Positions 1 through 9,543 of a stretch of DNA of 32,100 bases are shown in pieces; position 1 is the stretch's first letter, and each line of letters begins with the position of its first letter. The position numbers and the translations under genes were made by a program. The stretch is from an uncultured Alistipes sp. (GTDB lineage: Bacteria; Bacteroidota; Bacteroidia; Bacteroidales; Rikenellaceae): assembly GCA_945494785.1 (NCBI GenBank), contig CALYVN010000012.1, forward strand, positions 1-32,100, written 5' to 3'. Under the pieces are notes generated by a model, which worked only from the letters and a program-made list of their open reading frames with translations, did no database searches and had not been told where the DNA came from.

Positions 1-237
1 GAAGAGGATGCGCGAGATACGGCGCGAGGATTGTGGCGAGATGTTGTTCACCACCTGAGCCTCGACGGTACCCGTAAATGTTGTCTGCTGAATCACATCG
101 CGCTTGGTTGCGGTCTCGACCGAAACCTTGTGCAGTACGACCGTGTCTTCTGCCTGTTTGGTTTTGTTGCCCGAGCAGGAAACGCCTGCTGCAATCACGC
201 TCACACAAAGGAGCGTCTTCAAAATTGACGATTTCAT
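1..237 (-). CDS. Efflux RND transporter periplasmic adaptor subunit (HlyD/AcrA-like), N-terminal fragment, truncated by window edge
   Basis: Minus-strand reading from ATG at 237 gives MKSSILKTLLCVSVIAAGVSCSGNKTKQAEDTVVLHKVSVETATKRDVIQQTTFTGTVEAQ..., a lipoprotein signal followed by an adaptor-like N-terminus; directly downstream of a TolC-like gene. Confidence 0.8.
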   Translation of the reverse strand, partial: MKSSILKTLLCVSVIAAGVSCSGNKTKQAEDTVVLHKVSVETATKRDVIQQTTFTGTVEAQVVNNISPQSSRRISRILF

Positions 238-254
238 AATTTATATCTTCTCTG

Positions 255-1601
255 TTATTTATTCTCCGTTTTACCCAAAATCTTGTCCAAAGAGACCTTC
301 GACGTCAGGAAGTTGTAAACCGACTGATTGCGGCTCAATTCGGCCTGAGTCAGTGCCAACTGCGAGTTGTCGATTTCGACGAGCGTACCGCTGCCGACCT
401 CGTAGCGTTTGACGGCTATGTCGTAACCGCGTTGTGCCTGTGCAACCGTGGCGTTGGACGAATGGAACTGCTTGATGCTCGTATCCATACTGTTCACATA
501 CTGCACTATGGATACCTGCAATTGCCGTTCCGTATTTTCGCGCTGCAATTTGATGTTCGACAGATTCAGACGAGCCTGACGAGTGGCTGCACGCTTGGCA
601 TTGCCCGCAAAAATCGGGATGTTGAGTTGCACACCCGCATACGAATAGGGATTCCACGCATCGCGCACAAAGAATTTGCCGTCGTTGCCCAATGCCGTAT
701 AGAGATAGGCGGCATTGACCGACAGAGTAGGCACGTTCGCCATCTTGGTAAGGCGCAGAGCCTTCTGCAACTGCTCGGTCTGCAAATCCAACTGCTTCAT
801 CGTGGAGTTGTCTTCGAGGTTGAGTTGCGAAAGTTCGTAGCCGTAGTTCATTGTCTGCTCGTAATCCATCAGCGACCCGACAACGTCTATGTTGCGCGCA
901 AGGTCGAGACCGAGCAACGCCTTCAACTGCCACAGCGTAAGCGTTATGCTGTTTTCTGCCTCGAAAAGATTCGGAATGGCGTTCTGCACCGATACGTTGG
1001 AGGTGATGAGGTCGTACTCCGAAACCGAGCCGACATCGTATTTTTTCTTGACATTCTTGTTGTTCTCCACAGCATTGTCATAGACGCGCTTATAGACATT
1101 GTACGACTCTTTGGCCAACAGCACCGAGTAGTAGGCTTTGGTAACCTGCTCGACCATGTCCAAACGCGAAGAACGCGCCTTCTCGACAGCCAACTCCACA
1201 TCGAGAGCCGACACTTTGAGGCTCGTCCACAGTTGGGCGTTTACAATCGGCATCGATGCCGTAAGACCGCCATTGAACGAGTTGTCGGAACCGACCTTGA
1301 TGGATTGAGTCTGTCCTCCGAAATCCATGCTCATCGTCTGCTTCTCGATGACACGCTGATATTGTGCCGTAGCATCGATTTGCGGGTAAAGACTTGCGTA
1401 TGTACCCTGCTTGGCGTAGCGTTTGATTTCAATCTCCTGGTCGGCGATTTTGATTGTCGGATTCTCGCTGAGCGCAATCTCCAACGCCTGTTCCAGAGTG
1501 AGGTTCAATACATCTGCCGACTGTTGGGCAGAGGCCGTCATGCCGAATGCAATCAAACCAAAAAATAAAACAAGTTTTCTCATACTTTTATTTAATAACA
1601 T
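255..1601 (-). CDS. TolC family outer membrane efflux protein
   Basis: 448 aa with signal peptide (MRKLVLFFGLIAFGMTASAQ); LTLEQALEIALSENPTIKIADQEIEI and repeated OEP-type helices (YDLITSNVSVQNA, RYEVGSGTLVEIDNSQLALTQAELSRNQS); located between TetR and HlyD genes. Confidence 0.93.
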   Translation of the reverse strand: MLLNKSMRKLVLFFGLIAFGMTASAQQSADVLNLTLEQALEIALSENPTIKIADQEIEIKRYAKQGTYASLYPQIDATAQYQRVIEKQTMSMDFGGQTQSIKVGSDNSFNGGLTASMPIVNAQLWTSLKVSALDVELAVEKARSSRLDMVEQVTKAYYSVLLAKESYNVYKRVYDNAVENNKNVKKKYDVGSVSEYDLITSNVSVQNAIPNLFEAENSITLTLWQLKALLGLDLARNIDVVGSLMDYEQTMNYGYELSQLNLEDNSTMKQLDLQTEQLQKALRLTKMANVPTLSVNAAYLYTALGNDGKFFVRDAWNPYSYAGVQLNIPIFAGNAKRAATRQARLNLSNIKLQRENTERQLQVSIVQYVNSMDTSIKQFHSSNATVAQAQRGYDIAVKRYEVGSGTLVEIDNSQLALTQAELSRNQSVYNFLTSKVSLDKILGKTENK

Positions 1602-1607
1602 AAAACC

Positions 1608-2228
1608 TTAAACTTCCAATTCGTATTTCGCTTTCAACGCATCGATACGGCTGACTCCTTCTACGGTCGCTATGCCGCGGAAGAAGTTTACGATAGTGTA
1701 CATAAACGCGTCTTTTTGTGTAACGCCGTCGGGCAATACTATATTGTCCCGTTGGAAAAACACACCGGTTACGGTGTAATAAAAGATAGTAACCGACAAC
1801 TCGACATTCACATCGCGCTCGATAAGACCCGCCTCGATAAGCGAAAGAATCATCTTATGCAGACGAGCCAATCCGTCCCGCGTCTGTTCCGAACGCACGC
1901 GCTCGAATACGGCAGGATAGAATTTTTGGAGATTGCGCATCATGCGACTGTGTCGTTCGTCGCTGTCCAACATCACGCGGATACCGACAAACATCGCCTC
2001 TATCTTGTCGTCGTATTGGCTGCACTGTCTCTCGAATTCGGCAATGTTGGCCTGATGCAGATGCGACACGCACAGATAGAGCAACTCCTCTTTGTCGGCG
2101 AAAAGTTCGTACAGCGTACGCTTCGACACCCCGAGCGATTGGGCTATGTCGTCCATGCGGATAGCCTTGATACCCTGCTCTGCAAACATCTTGGCGGCTT
2201 GCGCGATTATGTGTTCCCGTTGCGACAT
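1608..2228 (-). CDS. TetR/AcrR family transcriptional regulator
   Basis: 206 aa; N-terminal HTH IIAQAAKMFAEQGIKAIRMDDIAQSLGVSKRTLYELFADKEELL is classic TetR. Confidence 0.95.
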   Translation of the reverse strand: MSQREHIIAQAAKMFAEQGIKAIRMDDIAQSLGVSKRTLYELFADKEELLYLCVSHLHQANIAEFERQCSQYDDKIEAMFVGIRVMLDSDERHSRMMRNLQKFYPAVFERVRSEQTRDGLARLHKMILSLIEAGLIERDVNVELSVTIFYYTVTGVFFQRDNIVLPDGVTQKDAFMYTIVNFFRGIATVEGVSRIDALKAKYELEV

Positions 2229-2254
2229 AACTCTTTTATTTATGATTCAACGGC

Positions 2255-2286
2255 GCAAAAATAGGCAAAAAAACTTTATAAACCAA
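2255..2286 (-). promoter_or_regulatory. Predicted Bacteroidetes-type promoter for the TetR-TolC-HlyD operon
   Basis: Minus strand: TTG, about 20 nt, then TATTTTTGC (TAnnTTTGC consensus) at 2263-2255, about 27 nt upstream of the TetR ATG. Confidence 0.6.
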
Positions 2287-2384
2287 AAAAGTTTTCAAGT
2301 TTTTTGAGTTTTTTCGCAAACAAAACTCTATCTCTGCCCGCACCACAAGCAGAGAGATGCAAAAACCGTACAACAGAGGCAAAA

Positions 2385-3113
2385 TCAGGATTGTTTGCGG
2401 ACAATGCGGCGGAAAGGCAGTCGCATAACGCCGAAGAATGCCTCGCCGAATATACTGCTCGACATTTTGGATTCGCCCGCTTCGCGATCGATAAAAATAA
2501 TCGACTCCTCGCCTACTCGGAAACCCAACCGCCAAGCGGTATATTTCATCTCTATCTGGAAGCCGTAACCGACCATCCGCACCGCATCGAGGTCGATACT
2601 TTGCAGCACCTCGCGACGATAGCCGACGAAACCAGCCGTAGCATCGCACACGGGCATACCCGTAACCAACCGCACGTAACGCGAGGCGAAATACGAGATA
2701 AGCAGTCGCGACAGCGGCCAATTGACTACATTCACACCCCTGACATAGCGCGACCCGACCACAACGTCGGCATCGGTGGCAAGACGATTGACCAAACGGT
2801 GCAAATCGTCGGGATTGTGCGAAAAATCGCAATCCATCTCGAATATCATATCGTAGTCGCGTTCCAAAGCCCAACGGAAACCCGCTATGTATGCCGTACC
2901 GAGACCGAGTTTGCCCGTGCGTCGAATGATGAAAATACGGTCGGGATGCAGACGCATCTCGTTCTCGACAATCGCTGCCGTACCATCGGGCGAGCCGTCA
3001 TCGACAAAAAGCATATCGAATTCGTCGGCAAGCGACAACACCTTGTCAATCATCCGAGCCACATTCTCTCGCTCGTTGTAGGTGGGAATAATAACCAATT
3101 TACGCATAATCAC
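2385..3113 (-). CDS. Polyprenol monophosphomannose synthase-like glycosyltransferase (DPM1-like GT2)
   Basis: 242 aa; VIIPTYNERENVARMIDKVL, DDGSPDGTAAIV, GKLGLGTAYIAGFRWAL, IFEMDCDFSHNPDDL motifs. Confidence 0.93.
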   Translation of the reverse strand: MIMRKLVIIPTYNERENVARMIDKVLSLADEFDMLFVDDGSPDGTAAIVENEMRLHPDRIFIIRRTGKLGLGTAYIAGFRWALERDYDMIFEMDCDFSHNPDDLHRLVNRLATDADVVVGSRYVRGVNVVNWPLSRLLISYFASRYVRLVTGMPVCDATAGFVGYRREVLQSIDLDAVRMVGYGFQIEMKYTAWRLGFRVGEESIIFIDREAGESKMSSSIFGEAFFGVMRLPFRRIVRKQS

Positions 3114-4117
3114 ATCAGTTTATCGAAACGGCGACGACCGAACGCATATCTCAACAACACGGAGCCTTTATATATATGGTGCGATTCGCCTTTTGCCGCA
3201 CCGCGAATGGCCTTGCGTTCGCGCGAAAGACGCGGATGCCATGCGATAAAATCGCGATAGGCCTGCCATACAGCCTTGAATCCGCCCGTATTGCCTTCAA
3301 GCAGGTAACTTACGGCAGCCATGGCATCGAGCAATGGACGCACTACGGCGACAACCGCCCGTTGCAACGGCGAAGCGCAACGGTAGAGCATCGCAAGATT
3401 GTTGCGGTGGTTGAAAAATATCTTGCGGGGCGAGCCTGTCGCAATGGTACCGCCGCCCAAATGAAAGACCCTGCTTGCCGGCTCGACCACAACCTTATAT
3501 CCCGCCAACTGCACCCGCCAACAAAAATCTATCTCCTCCATGTGTGCAAAAAACGCGCCGCACAAGCCGCCCAAAGCAAAAAACACATCGGCTCGGCAGC
3601 ACATTGCCGCACCGCCTACCCAAAAAACGCTGCGACGGTCGTCGTATTGCCCGTTGTCGCGCTCCATGCGGTTGAGAATACGCCCGCGACAGAACGGATA
3701 ACCCAAAAAGTCGATATAGCCACCTGCCGCTCCCGCATATTCGAAGCAATCGCGATTGAGGTACGAGAGGATTTTCGGTGCAACGACAGCCACATCCGAC
3801 TGCGTTGCAAGCACCTCCGTAAGCGGAGCCAACCACCCTTCGGCAGGCTCGACATCGGAGTTGAGCAGCACAAAGGCATCGTAACCCTCCAACCGAGCCA
3901 ATGCACGGTTGTAGCCCTCAGCAAAGCCGTAGTTGTCGGGCAACTCCACAAGCCGCACCGTCGGGAAATCGGTGCGCACCACATCTCGCGACTCATCCGT
4001 CGAGCCGTTATCCGCCACGACAATATCGGCATCGGGCGTGGTTGAGACCACGGCAGGCAAAAAACGGCGCAAATGCTCCGCTCCGTTCCAATTCAGTATG
4101 ACCACTGCCGTTTTCAT
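3110..4117 (-). CDS. Glycosyltransferase family 2 protein
   Basis: 335 aa; VVILNWNGAEHLRRFLP, VVADNGSTDESRDVV, LLNSDVEPAEGWL; 4-bp overlap with downstream DPM1-like gene. Confidence 0.93.
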   Translation of the reverse strand: MKTAVVILNWNGAEHLRRFLPAVVSTTPDADIVVADNGSTDESRDVVRTDFPTVRLVELPDNYGFAEGYNRALARLEGYDAFVLLNSDVEPAEGWLAPLTEVLATQSDVAVVAPKILSYLNRDCFEYAGAAGGYIDFLGYPFCRGRILNRMERDNGQYDDRRSVFWVGGAAMCCRADVFFALGGLCGAFFAHMEEIDFCWRVQLAGYKVVVEPASRVFHLGGGTIATGSPRKIFFNHRNNLAMLYRCASPLQRAVVAVVRPLLDAMAAVSYLLEGNTGGFKAVWQAYRDFIAWHPRLSRERKAIRGAAKGESHHIYKGSVLLRYAFGRRRFDKLM

Positions 4118-4129
4118 CGTTGCCGTTTG

Positions 4130-5080
4130 TCAAATTGCCGCCTGTCTGTCGGTTGGTTGTATTTGTTCGGTTGAGGGTTTGGGTTTGTATTTCCAACGGT
4201 TGTGCGACCACATCCACAGTTCGGGGCAGCGCACGATTGTCTGCTCCAAACAACGCACATATCGCTCGGTTATTTCGTGTCGTTCCACCTGCTCGCGCCC
4301 GTCGTATATCATTTTGTATTCGCAACGGTAATAGCCACGTCGAATACGGTTGAGTTCGAGGTAGAACACAGGCAGTCCGAATTTCAACGCCAACTGCTCG
4401 CCGCCGTCGAAAAAGAGCGAATCGTGATTGAGGAAGCGATACCAATGCACCTCACCGCGAGGAGGCGAATTTTGGTCGGAGATTAAGCCAATGACCAGAT
4501 GTCGCCCGTCGATACCGTCCTTATGATTCATGTAGTAGCGCATGAACTGCTTGCTCGAAACCGTATCGACCGAGTCCATCCGACGCAGACGCAGATAGAA
4601 TTTGTCCATTGCCTTGTCCTTTATCGGATGATAAGCCACGACGAGACGGTGGTTGAGCAACCAAAGCGATGCAAAGGTGTAGTACTCCCAAAAACCGTAG
4701 TGCGAAGTCAATGCCACTGCATTGCGCCCCGTGATAATATCGTGCAAATCGGAGGTGCCGTGGAATGTTACGCGCCTTGCCCTCTCTCTGTCGCTCATAC
4801 CCGACAGCGTCAGCGTATTGACCACCATCTCCGCCAAAGTGTGGTAGTATCGGTGGCAGATGCGCAGAATCTCTTCGTGGCTCTTGTCGGGGAAAGAATC
4901 GGTCAGTTGGCGGATTATCAGCCGACGACGATAGCGCACCGCATAGCGGAGAATGACATATATCAACTCCAACAGTACATAATACTGAAACCAATACGGC
5001 AGTGCCGAGATAACACGGCACAAAATCCACATCGATTCGGCACGCACGCTGCGCGATATGTCATCGGTTCGTTTACCCAT
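4130..5080 (-). CDS. Lysophospholipid / lipid A biosynthesis acyltransferase family protein (LpxL/HtrB-like)
   Basis: ORF track start is 5134; likely start is MGKRTDD at 5080. Contains HX4E motif (SHYGFWEYY), LVIGLISDQNSPPRGEVHWYRFLNHDSLFFDGGEQLALKFGLPVFYLEL, WMWSHNRWKYKP. Confidence 0.88.
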   Translation of the reverse strand: MGKRTDDISRSVRAESMWILCRVISALPYWFQYYVLLELIYVILRYAVRYRRRLIIRQLTDSFPDKSHEEILRICHRYYHTLAEMVVNTLTLSGMSDRERARRVTFHGTSDLHDIITGRNAVALTSHYGFWEYYTFASLWLLNHRLVVAYHPIKDKAMDKFYLRLRRMDSVDTVSSKQFMRYYMNHKDGIDGRHLVIGLISDQNSPPRGEVHWYRFLNHDSLFFDGGEQLALKFGLPVFYLELNRIRRGYYRCEYKMIYDGREQVERHEITERYVRCLEQTIVRCPELWMWSHNRWKYKPKPSTEQIQPTDRQAAI

Positions 5081-5789
5081 TAGTTTCACTCTCCTCAACC
5101 TCTGTTCGGTGCGGTTTGCGCCACTTGCCTGCAAGCACTATGACAAATTCGCCCTTCGGCTCGTGGTCGCGAAACCACTGCGCAACTTCGGCAATCGTAC
5201 CGCGCACTGTCTGTTCGAATTTCTTTGTCAGTTCGCGCGAAACCGACACGTTGCGGTCGGCTCCGAACACCTCCGCCATCTGCTCCAAACACTTGACGAC
5301 ACGAAAAGGCGATTCATAAAAAATCATCGTCCGCTCCTCCTCCGCAAGTTCCTCCAACCGCTTGGTGCGCCCCTTCTTTTGAGGCAGAAAGCCCTCGAAG
5401 CAGAATTTGTCGCACGGAAAACCGCTCTGCACCAATGCAGGAATCAATGCTGTGGCACCGGGGAGCGTTTCGACCTCGATACCCTTCTCGACGCAGGTGC
5501 GGACAAGCAAAAAACCCGGGTCGGAAATCCCAGGTGTACCAGCATCCGACACCAACGCCACATCGCGACCCTCCGCAATCGTACGGGCAACGGCTTCGAC
5601 CGTGGCGTGTTCGTTGAATTTGTGATGCGGACGCATGGGCTTCTCGATACCCAAGTGGCGGAGCAGCACGGAACTCGTGCGCGTATCCTCTGCCAAAATC
5701 AAATCCACCGACTGCAACACCCTGACGGCACGCAAAGTGATGTCGTCGAGATTGCCTATCGGTGTCGGAACTATATAGAGTTTTGCCAT
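5073..5789 (-). CDS. rsmI: 16S rRNA (cytidine(1402)-2'-O)-methyltransferase RsmI
   Basis: 238 aa; MAKLYIVPTPIGNLDDITLRAVRVLQSVDLILAEDTR, ALVSDAGTPGISDPGF, LPGATALIPALVQSGFP. Confidence 0.96.
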   Translation of the reverse strand: MAKLYIVPTPIGNLDDITLRAVRVLQSVDLILAEDTRTSSVLLRHLGIEKPMRPHHKFNEHATVEAVARTIAEGRDVALVSDAGTPGISDPGFLLVRTCVEKGIEVETLPGATALIPALVQSGFPCDKFCFEGFLPQKKGRTKRLEELAEEERTMIFYESPFRVVKCLEQMAEVFGADRNVSVSRELTKKFEQTVRGTIAEVAQWFRDHEPKGEFVIVLAGKWRKPHRTEVEESETNG

Positions 5790-5799
5790 TTGCCCGAAT

Positions 5800-6726
5800 C
5801 TATTTGCCGAATTTGCGCCGAATCAAATCCATAATCAGTTTTGCTCCGTCCGACCCGCTGCGCCACGAATAGTTTTCGATGATATGCACCATGCAGTCGT
5901 CGAGATTATCGAAGGCATCGATTGCCGAAATCGCCTTCTCGTATGCCTCTTCATTGCCGCCGAACAAATCGCGCAGGAGCAAAAATCGGTCGTTGATGCC
6001 TATCGCACCGCGCAACGATGTTACGGGTGCCGATTCGGCAATACCCTTCTGACGCACTATCGTATCCCCGACCGTTCGGCCGTCGGCATGCAACACCTCG
6101 CCGAGTACCGCACGGCTACCCGACAGCTCACTCTCCGATGCAGAGGCCTCTGCTTGGGCATGGTCGGACGATGTCGATTGAACGGAGTTGGAAGCAGTCG
6201 GCGTTCGGTCTGCGTCGTCGTTGTAAAGCGACAGAATCGCATTGCGTCGTGCATGGCGCGGAATGACTATCTCTTTGTCGTCGAACAACGCCTTGTCGGC
6301 ATTCGGCTCGGCAGACTTGGCAGGCTCGGTTTGTTCGGCTGACGGCAATGTCGCCGTATTGCTCTGCACCGCTTCGGCAGGTTGTTCCGATACGGTTGGT
6401 TGTGCCTCTTCGGCAGGTTGTTCGGTCGCAGAGGTCGGAGACCCAGATTCGACAGTCGGTTGCTGCACGCTCTCGCAAGCAGATTGCTCCGCTTCGGGTG
6501 CATTTTGTCTCGCCGTGTCCGACGCAACTGCTTGCTGCTCTGCATCAGGTACGCCGACCGATAACGGTATCTCTGTCGTTACACCCTCGAAACGCAATGC
6601 CGAATAGATGCGGCGCAACTCCTCCAAAGCCACATCGCGCTCCAATTCCGATATTTCGCCTCCCTGCCAACCATCGACAAGGGTTTGCACACGCTGCAAT
6701 GCACTTTTTATCTCTTTTCTGTCCAT
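5800..6726 (-). CDS. Hypothetical protein with low-complexity acidic/Pro-Ala-Thr-rich linker and a folded C-terminal domain
   Basis: 308 aa; N-terminal helical segment, about 130-aa compositionally biased central region (QPAEEAQPTVSEQPAEAVQ...), C-terminal INDRFLLLRDLFGGNEEAYEKAISAIDAFDNLDDCMVHIIENYSWRSGSDGAKLIMDLIRRKF. Confidence 0.85.
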   Translation of the reverse strand: MDRKEIKSALQRVQTLVDGWQGGEISELERDVALEELRRIYSALRFEGVTTEIPLSVGVPDAEQQAVASDTARQNAPEAEQSACESVQQPTVESGSPTSATEQPAEEAQPTVSEQPAEAVQSNTATLPSAEQTEPAKSAEPNADKALFDDKEIVIPRHARRNAILSLYNDDADRTPTASNSVQSTSSDHAQAEASASESELSGSRAVLGEVLHADGRTVGDTIVRQKGIAESAPVTSLRGAIGINDRFLLLRDLFGGNEEAYEKAISAIDAFDNLDDCMVHIIENYSWRSGSDGAKLIMDLIRRKFGK

Positions 6727-6755
6727 TCCGACGCAATTTTTCGTCTCCGCAATTT

Positions 6756-6764
6756 ACAAAGGTA
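6756..6764 (-). promoter_or_regulatory. Predicted -7 element (TACCTTTGT) upstream of the 6726-2385 operon
   Basis: Minus-strand TAnnTTTG match about 30 nt upstream of the ATG at 6726. Confidence 0.45.
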
Positions 6765-6923
6765 GCCATTTTTTACAAAACCGCAAAACCGAACAGCACA
6801 GCATGCCGGCTTTGCATAAATAAAAGCGTATATCTGGCTGTTTATCCGCCACCCACAAAAAAACGAAAACCCCGCTTGGTCGGAACTTTCAAACAGACGG
6901 GCAAATCGGCATCTTGGTTATCG

Positions 6924-7892
6924 TCAATTTTCGCCCAAGAACTCTTTGGTTACGACGACACGAATCGAGCGCGGCACGACATTGATCTCGACAGGTGTCT
7001 CGCCGAAGAGTTCGCCGTCGGTTTCGAGATTGAGCAGCGGCGAGGCTTCGATGCGGACATTGCGCCCTTGGGCATGGATTACATGGCCGATTTCGTAGAT
7101 GTCGCCGTTGAAAAGTTTTTGCAGACGGAAAATGATATGCCACCAATGAATCGGTTTGATGATTGTCAAATCCAGCAGACCGTCGTCGGCCAAAGCATTC
7201 GGCAACTGTTGTACACCGCCTCCGTTGAATTTGCAGATACCTATGGCGAGGCTGAACATCAGGTCGTTGAATATGACAGTGCCATCGACGCTGATTTTGA
7301 CGCCTGCCGACTTGTAGCGGAAATACGAATGCAGAATACTGAACAGATACAGCCACCGACCTTTGTGTCCCTTGTTTTTCAGGTGGTTGAAGGTCGATAC
7401 TACAAAGGCATCGAAACCCACACCCGCGACATTGGCCATATAGCGGGTTTGCGTGTATCGGGATTCGGTATATGTTATCGTACCGACATCCTGCAAGAAC
7501 GACCGCTCCTCTCGTATGGCGCGTATGGCTTCGGAGTAGTGGAACGGAATGCCGAATGTACGCACCCAATCGTTGCCCGTACCGACAGCGATTACGGCCA
7601 ACAGAATCCGATGCGGTTCGACCGCTTTCTGAATGAACAACCCGTTTACCACCTCGTTCATCGTACCATCTCCTCCGACCACGATGATACGGCGATAGCC
7701 CTGATTGGCTGCCGATACTGCGAGTTCGGTGGCATGGTATTTATGTTCGGTAAATACGGCATCGTGGCAAATGTCGTTGTTGCGCAACAATCGCGAAATC
7801 TGCGGAAAATCTATCAATCCTTTACCCGAACCCGCTACGGGATTGACAATTACAAACCAGCGGTCGGTCAAATCGGTTATATGTTCTGCCAT
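6924..7892 (-). CDS. YegS/diacylglycerol kinase family lipid kinase
   Basis: 322 aa; FVIVNPVAGSGKG, VVGGDGTMNEVVNGL, GTGNDWVRTFGIP, VEINVVPRSIRVVV. Confidence 0.94.
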   Translation of the reverse strand: MAEHITDLTDRWFVIVNPVAGSGKGLIDFPQISRLLRNNDICHDAVFTEHKYHATELAVSAANQGYRRIIVVGGDGTMNEVVNGLFIQKAVEPHRILLAVIAVGTGNDWVRTFGIPFHYSEAIRAIREERSFLQDVGTITYTESRYTQTRYMANVAGVGFDAFVVSTFNHLKNKGHKGRWLYLFSILHSYFRYKSAGVKISVDGTVIFNDLMFSLAIGICKFNGGGVQQLPNALADDGLLDLTIIKPIHWWHIIFRLQKLFNGDIYEIGHVIHAQGRNVRIEASPLLNLETDGELFGETPVEINVVPRSIRVVVTKEFLGEN

Positions 7893-7902
7893 AAGCGTTG
7901 TT

Positions 7903-8880
7903 TTACTCTTTGTGGTCGATGTTGTCGTTGCGGTCGAACGCCTCGACTATATGTTTTACGAGGTCGTGCCGCACTATGTCGCGCTTGTCGAACTCGACGA
8001 AACCTATACCCTCTATGCCGCGCACAGTCTGCATCGCACGCACCAATCCGCTATCGCTTCGACGAGGCAAATCTATCTGCGTAACGTCGCCCGTAACGAT
8101 GAACCGGGCATTGCGACCCATGCGGGTAAGGAACATCTTTATCTGTGAAAGCGTGGTGTTCTGCGCCTCGTCCAGAATAACGAAGGCGTTGTCGAGCGTG
8201 CGACCGCGCATATAGGCGAGCGGAGCAATCTGCACCGTACCGTCTTCGATGAATTTCTGCAATTTGGCTGCGGGAATCATATCGTTCAGCGCATCGTACA
8301 GCGGTTGCAGATAGGGGTCCAATTTCTCTTTCAAATCCCCCGGCAGAAAACCGAGTTTCTCGCCGGCTTCGACGGCAGGCCGTGTCAGTATCACGCGCCG
8401 CACCTGCTTGTCCCGCAGAGCACGGACAGCCAAGGCTATGGCTGTATAGGTTTTGCCCGAGCCGGCAGGACCCGTGGCGAAAATCAAATCGCATTTGTCG
8501 TACATATCGACCAACCGCTGCTGATTCTCGGTGCGTGCCTTGATGACCAAACCGTTGGTGCCGTAAACTATTGCGCCGTGTTCGTCCTTGCCCGACGATT
8601 CGGCATTTGCGCCCGACAATCCGCCCGTGAACGACTGCTCGATAACCTCCTTCGATATGTGGCCGTAGCGGTCGTAATAGGCTATCAACTGCCGCAGTTG
8701 CCTCTCGAAACGCTCGGTTTCGGCATGGCTGCCCAACACTTTGAGCGTCGAGCCGCGAACGATGATTTTCAATTTCGGGTGCAGTGACTTAATCTGCTCC
8801 AAATAGACATTCTTTGCGCCGTAGAGTTCGCGCGTATCGACATTTTCAACGATAATCTCCCTGACTGCCTGTTCCGTCAT
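7903..8880 (-). CDS. PhoH family protein (ATPase)
   Basis: 325 aa; Walker A FATGPAGSGKTYTAIALAV, ILTRPAVEAGEKLGFLPGDLKEKLDPYLQPLYDAL, AFVILDEAQNTTLSQIKMFLTRMG, VTGDVTQIDLP. Confidence 0.96.
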   Translation of the reverse strand: MTEQAVREIIVENVDTRELYGAKNVYLEQIKSLHPKLKIIVRGSTLKVLGSHAETERFERQLRQLIAYYDRYGHISKEVIEQSFTGGLSGANAESSGKDEHGAIVYGTNGLVIKARTENQQRLVDMYDKCDLIFATGPAGSGKTYTAIALAVRALRDKQVRRVILTRPAVEAGEKLGFLPGDLKEKLDPYLQPLYDALNDMIPAAKLQKFIEDGTVQIAPLAYMRGRTLDNAFVILDEAQNTTLSQIKMFLTRMGRNARFIVTGDVTQIDLPRRSDSGLVRAMQTVRGIEGIGFVEFDKRDIVRHDLVKHIVEAFDRNDNIDHKE

Positions 8881-8889
8881 TGTATGGTA

Positions 8890-9543
8890 TCAAAATAAAA
8901 ATCCTATTTTCAGTTGTACGCTCTGCGTCGAGGTGCGCAACTCCCTGCCTTCGTGCGCCGCATCGTAAGAGACGAGGTTGGTCGTCTTGTTGAATCGGCC
9001 GTTATAGCGCACGTCGATAAGCAGATGCCGCATAATCGACACACCCACGCCCGCAGTATATGAAACGGTGGGATAGACTCTGCCGAAAAAGACCTTTTCG
9101 CCATTCATGTCTCTGTATGCGGGGTTGTCTGTCAGCGTTATTACGGGACCGAAATTGAGACGCAGCACCCACAATCGGAACGAACACAGCACGGGTACCT
9201 GCACCGCCTGAGATTTGACTTTGGCATAAAATCCCGCATCCGAATCGCTGATGCGTATGGGCGTATAGTTGTACATCACTTCGGGTTGCAGGGCAATCCA
9301 CTTGTTGAAGCGCAGAGCGGCATGGAATCCGACCGTAAAGCCGGTGCGTGCCGACAACCTCAACGCCCCGTCGGATGTTTCGCCCTTTATCCAAGGTGTG
9401 GTTACGCCTGCCGTCAAGCCCCATTCGAAACGTATGCGGGGTGCGCCCGATTGGCGTTTTGCGCCATCGGCTGCAACGGCTCTCGGCATTGCGACAGCGA
9501 CCAAAATCGTCGCCAATACGGATATTGCAATCGTTTTCTTCAT
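8890..9543 (-). CDS. Outer membrane beta-barrel protein (PorT-like)
   Basis: 217 aa; signal peptide, alternating amphipathic strands, GFHAALRFNKWIALQPEVMYNY, terminal SVQLKIGFLF. Confidence 0.8.
   Translation of the reverse strand: MKKTIAISVLATILVAVAMPRAVAADGAKRQSGAPRIRFEWGLTAGVTTPWIKGETSDGALRLSARTGFTVGFHAALRFNKWIALQPEVMYNYTPIRISDSDAGFYAKVKSQAVQVPVLCSFRLWVLRLNFGPVITLTDNPAYRDMNGEKVFFGRVYPTVSYTAGVGVSIMRHLLIDVRYNGRFNKTTNLVSYDAAHEGRELRTSTQSVQLKIGFLF

Noticed and set aside
432-1568. 378-aa + strand ORF antisense to TolC
   Set aside because: Shadow ORF, no plausible domain content.
6360-6430. Direct repeats cttcggcaggttgttc considered as a CRISPR-like or regulatory repeat
   Set aside because: Only two copies, inside a coding low-complexity (QPAE) linker.
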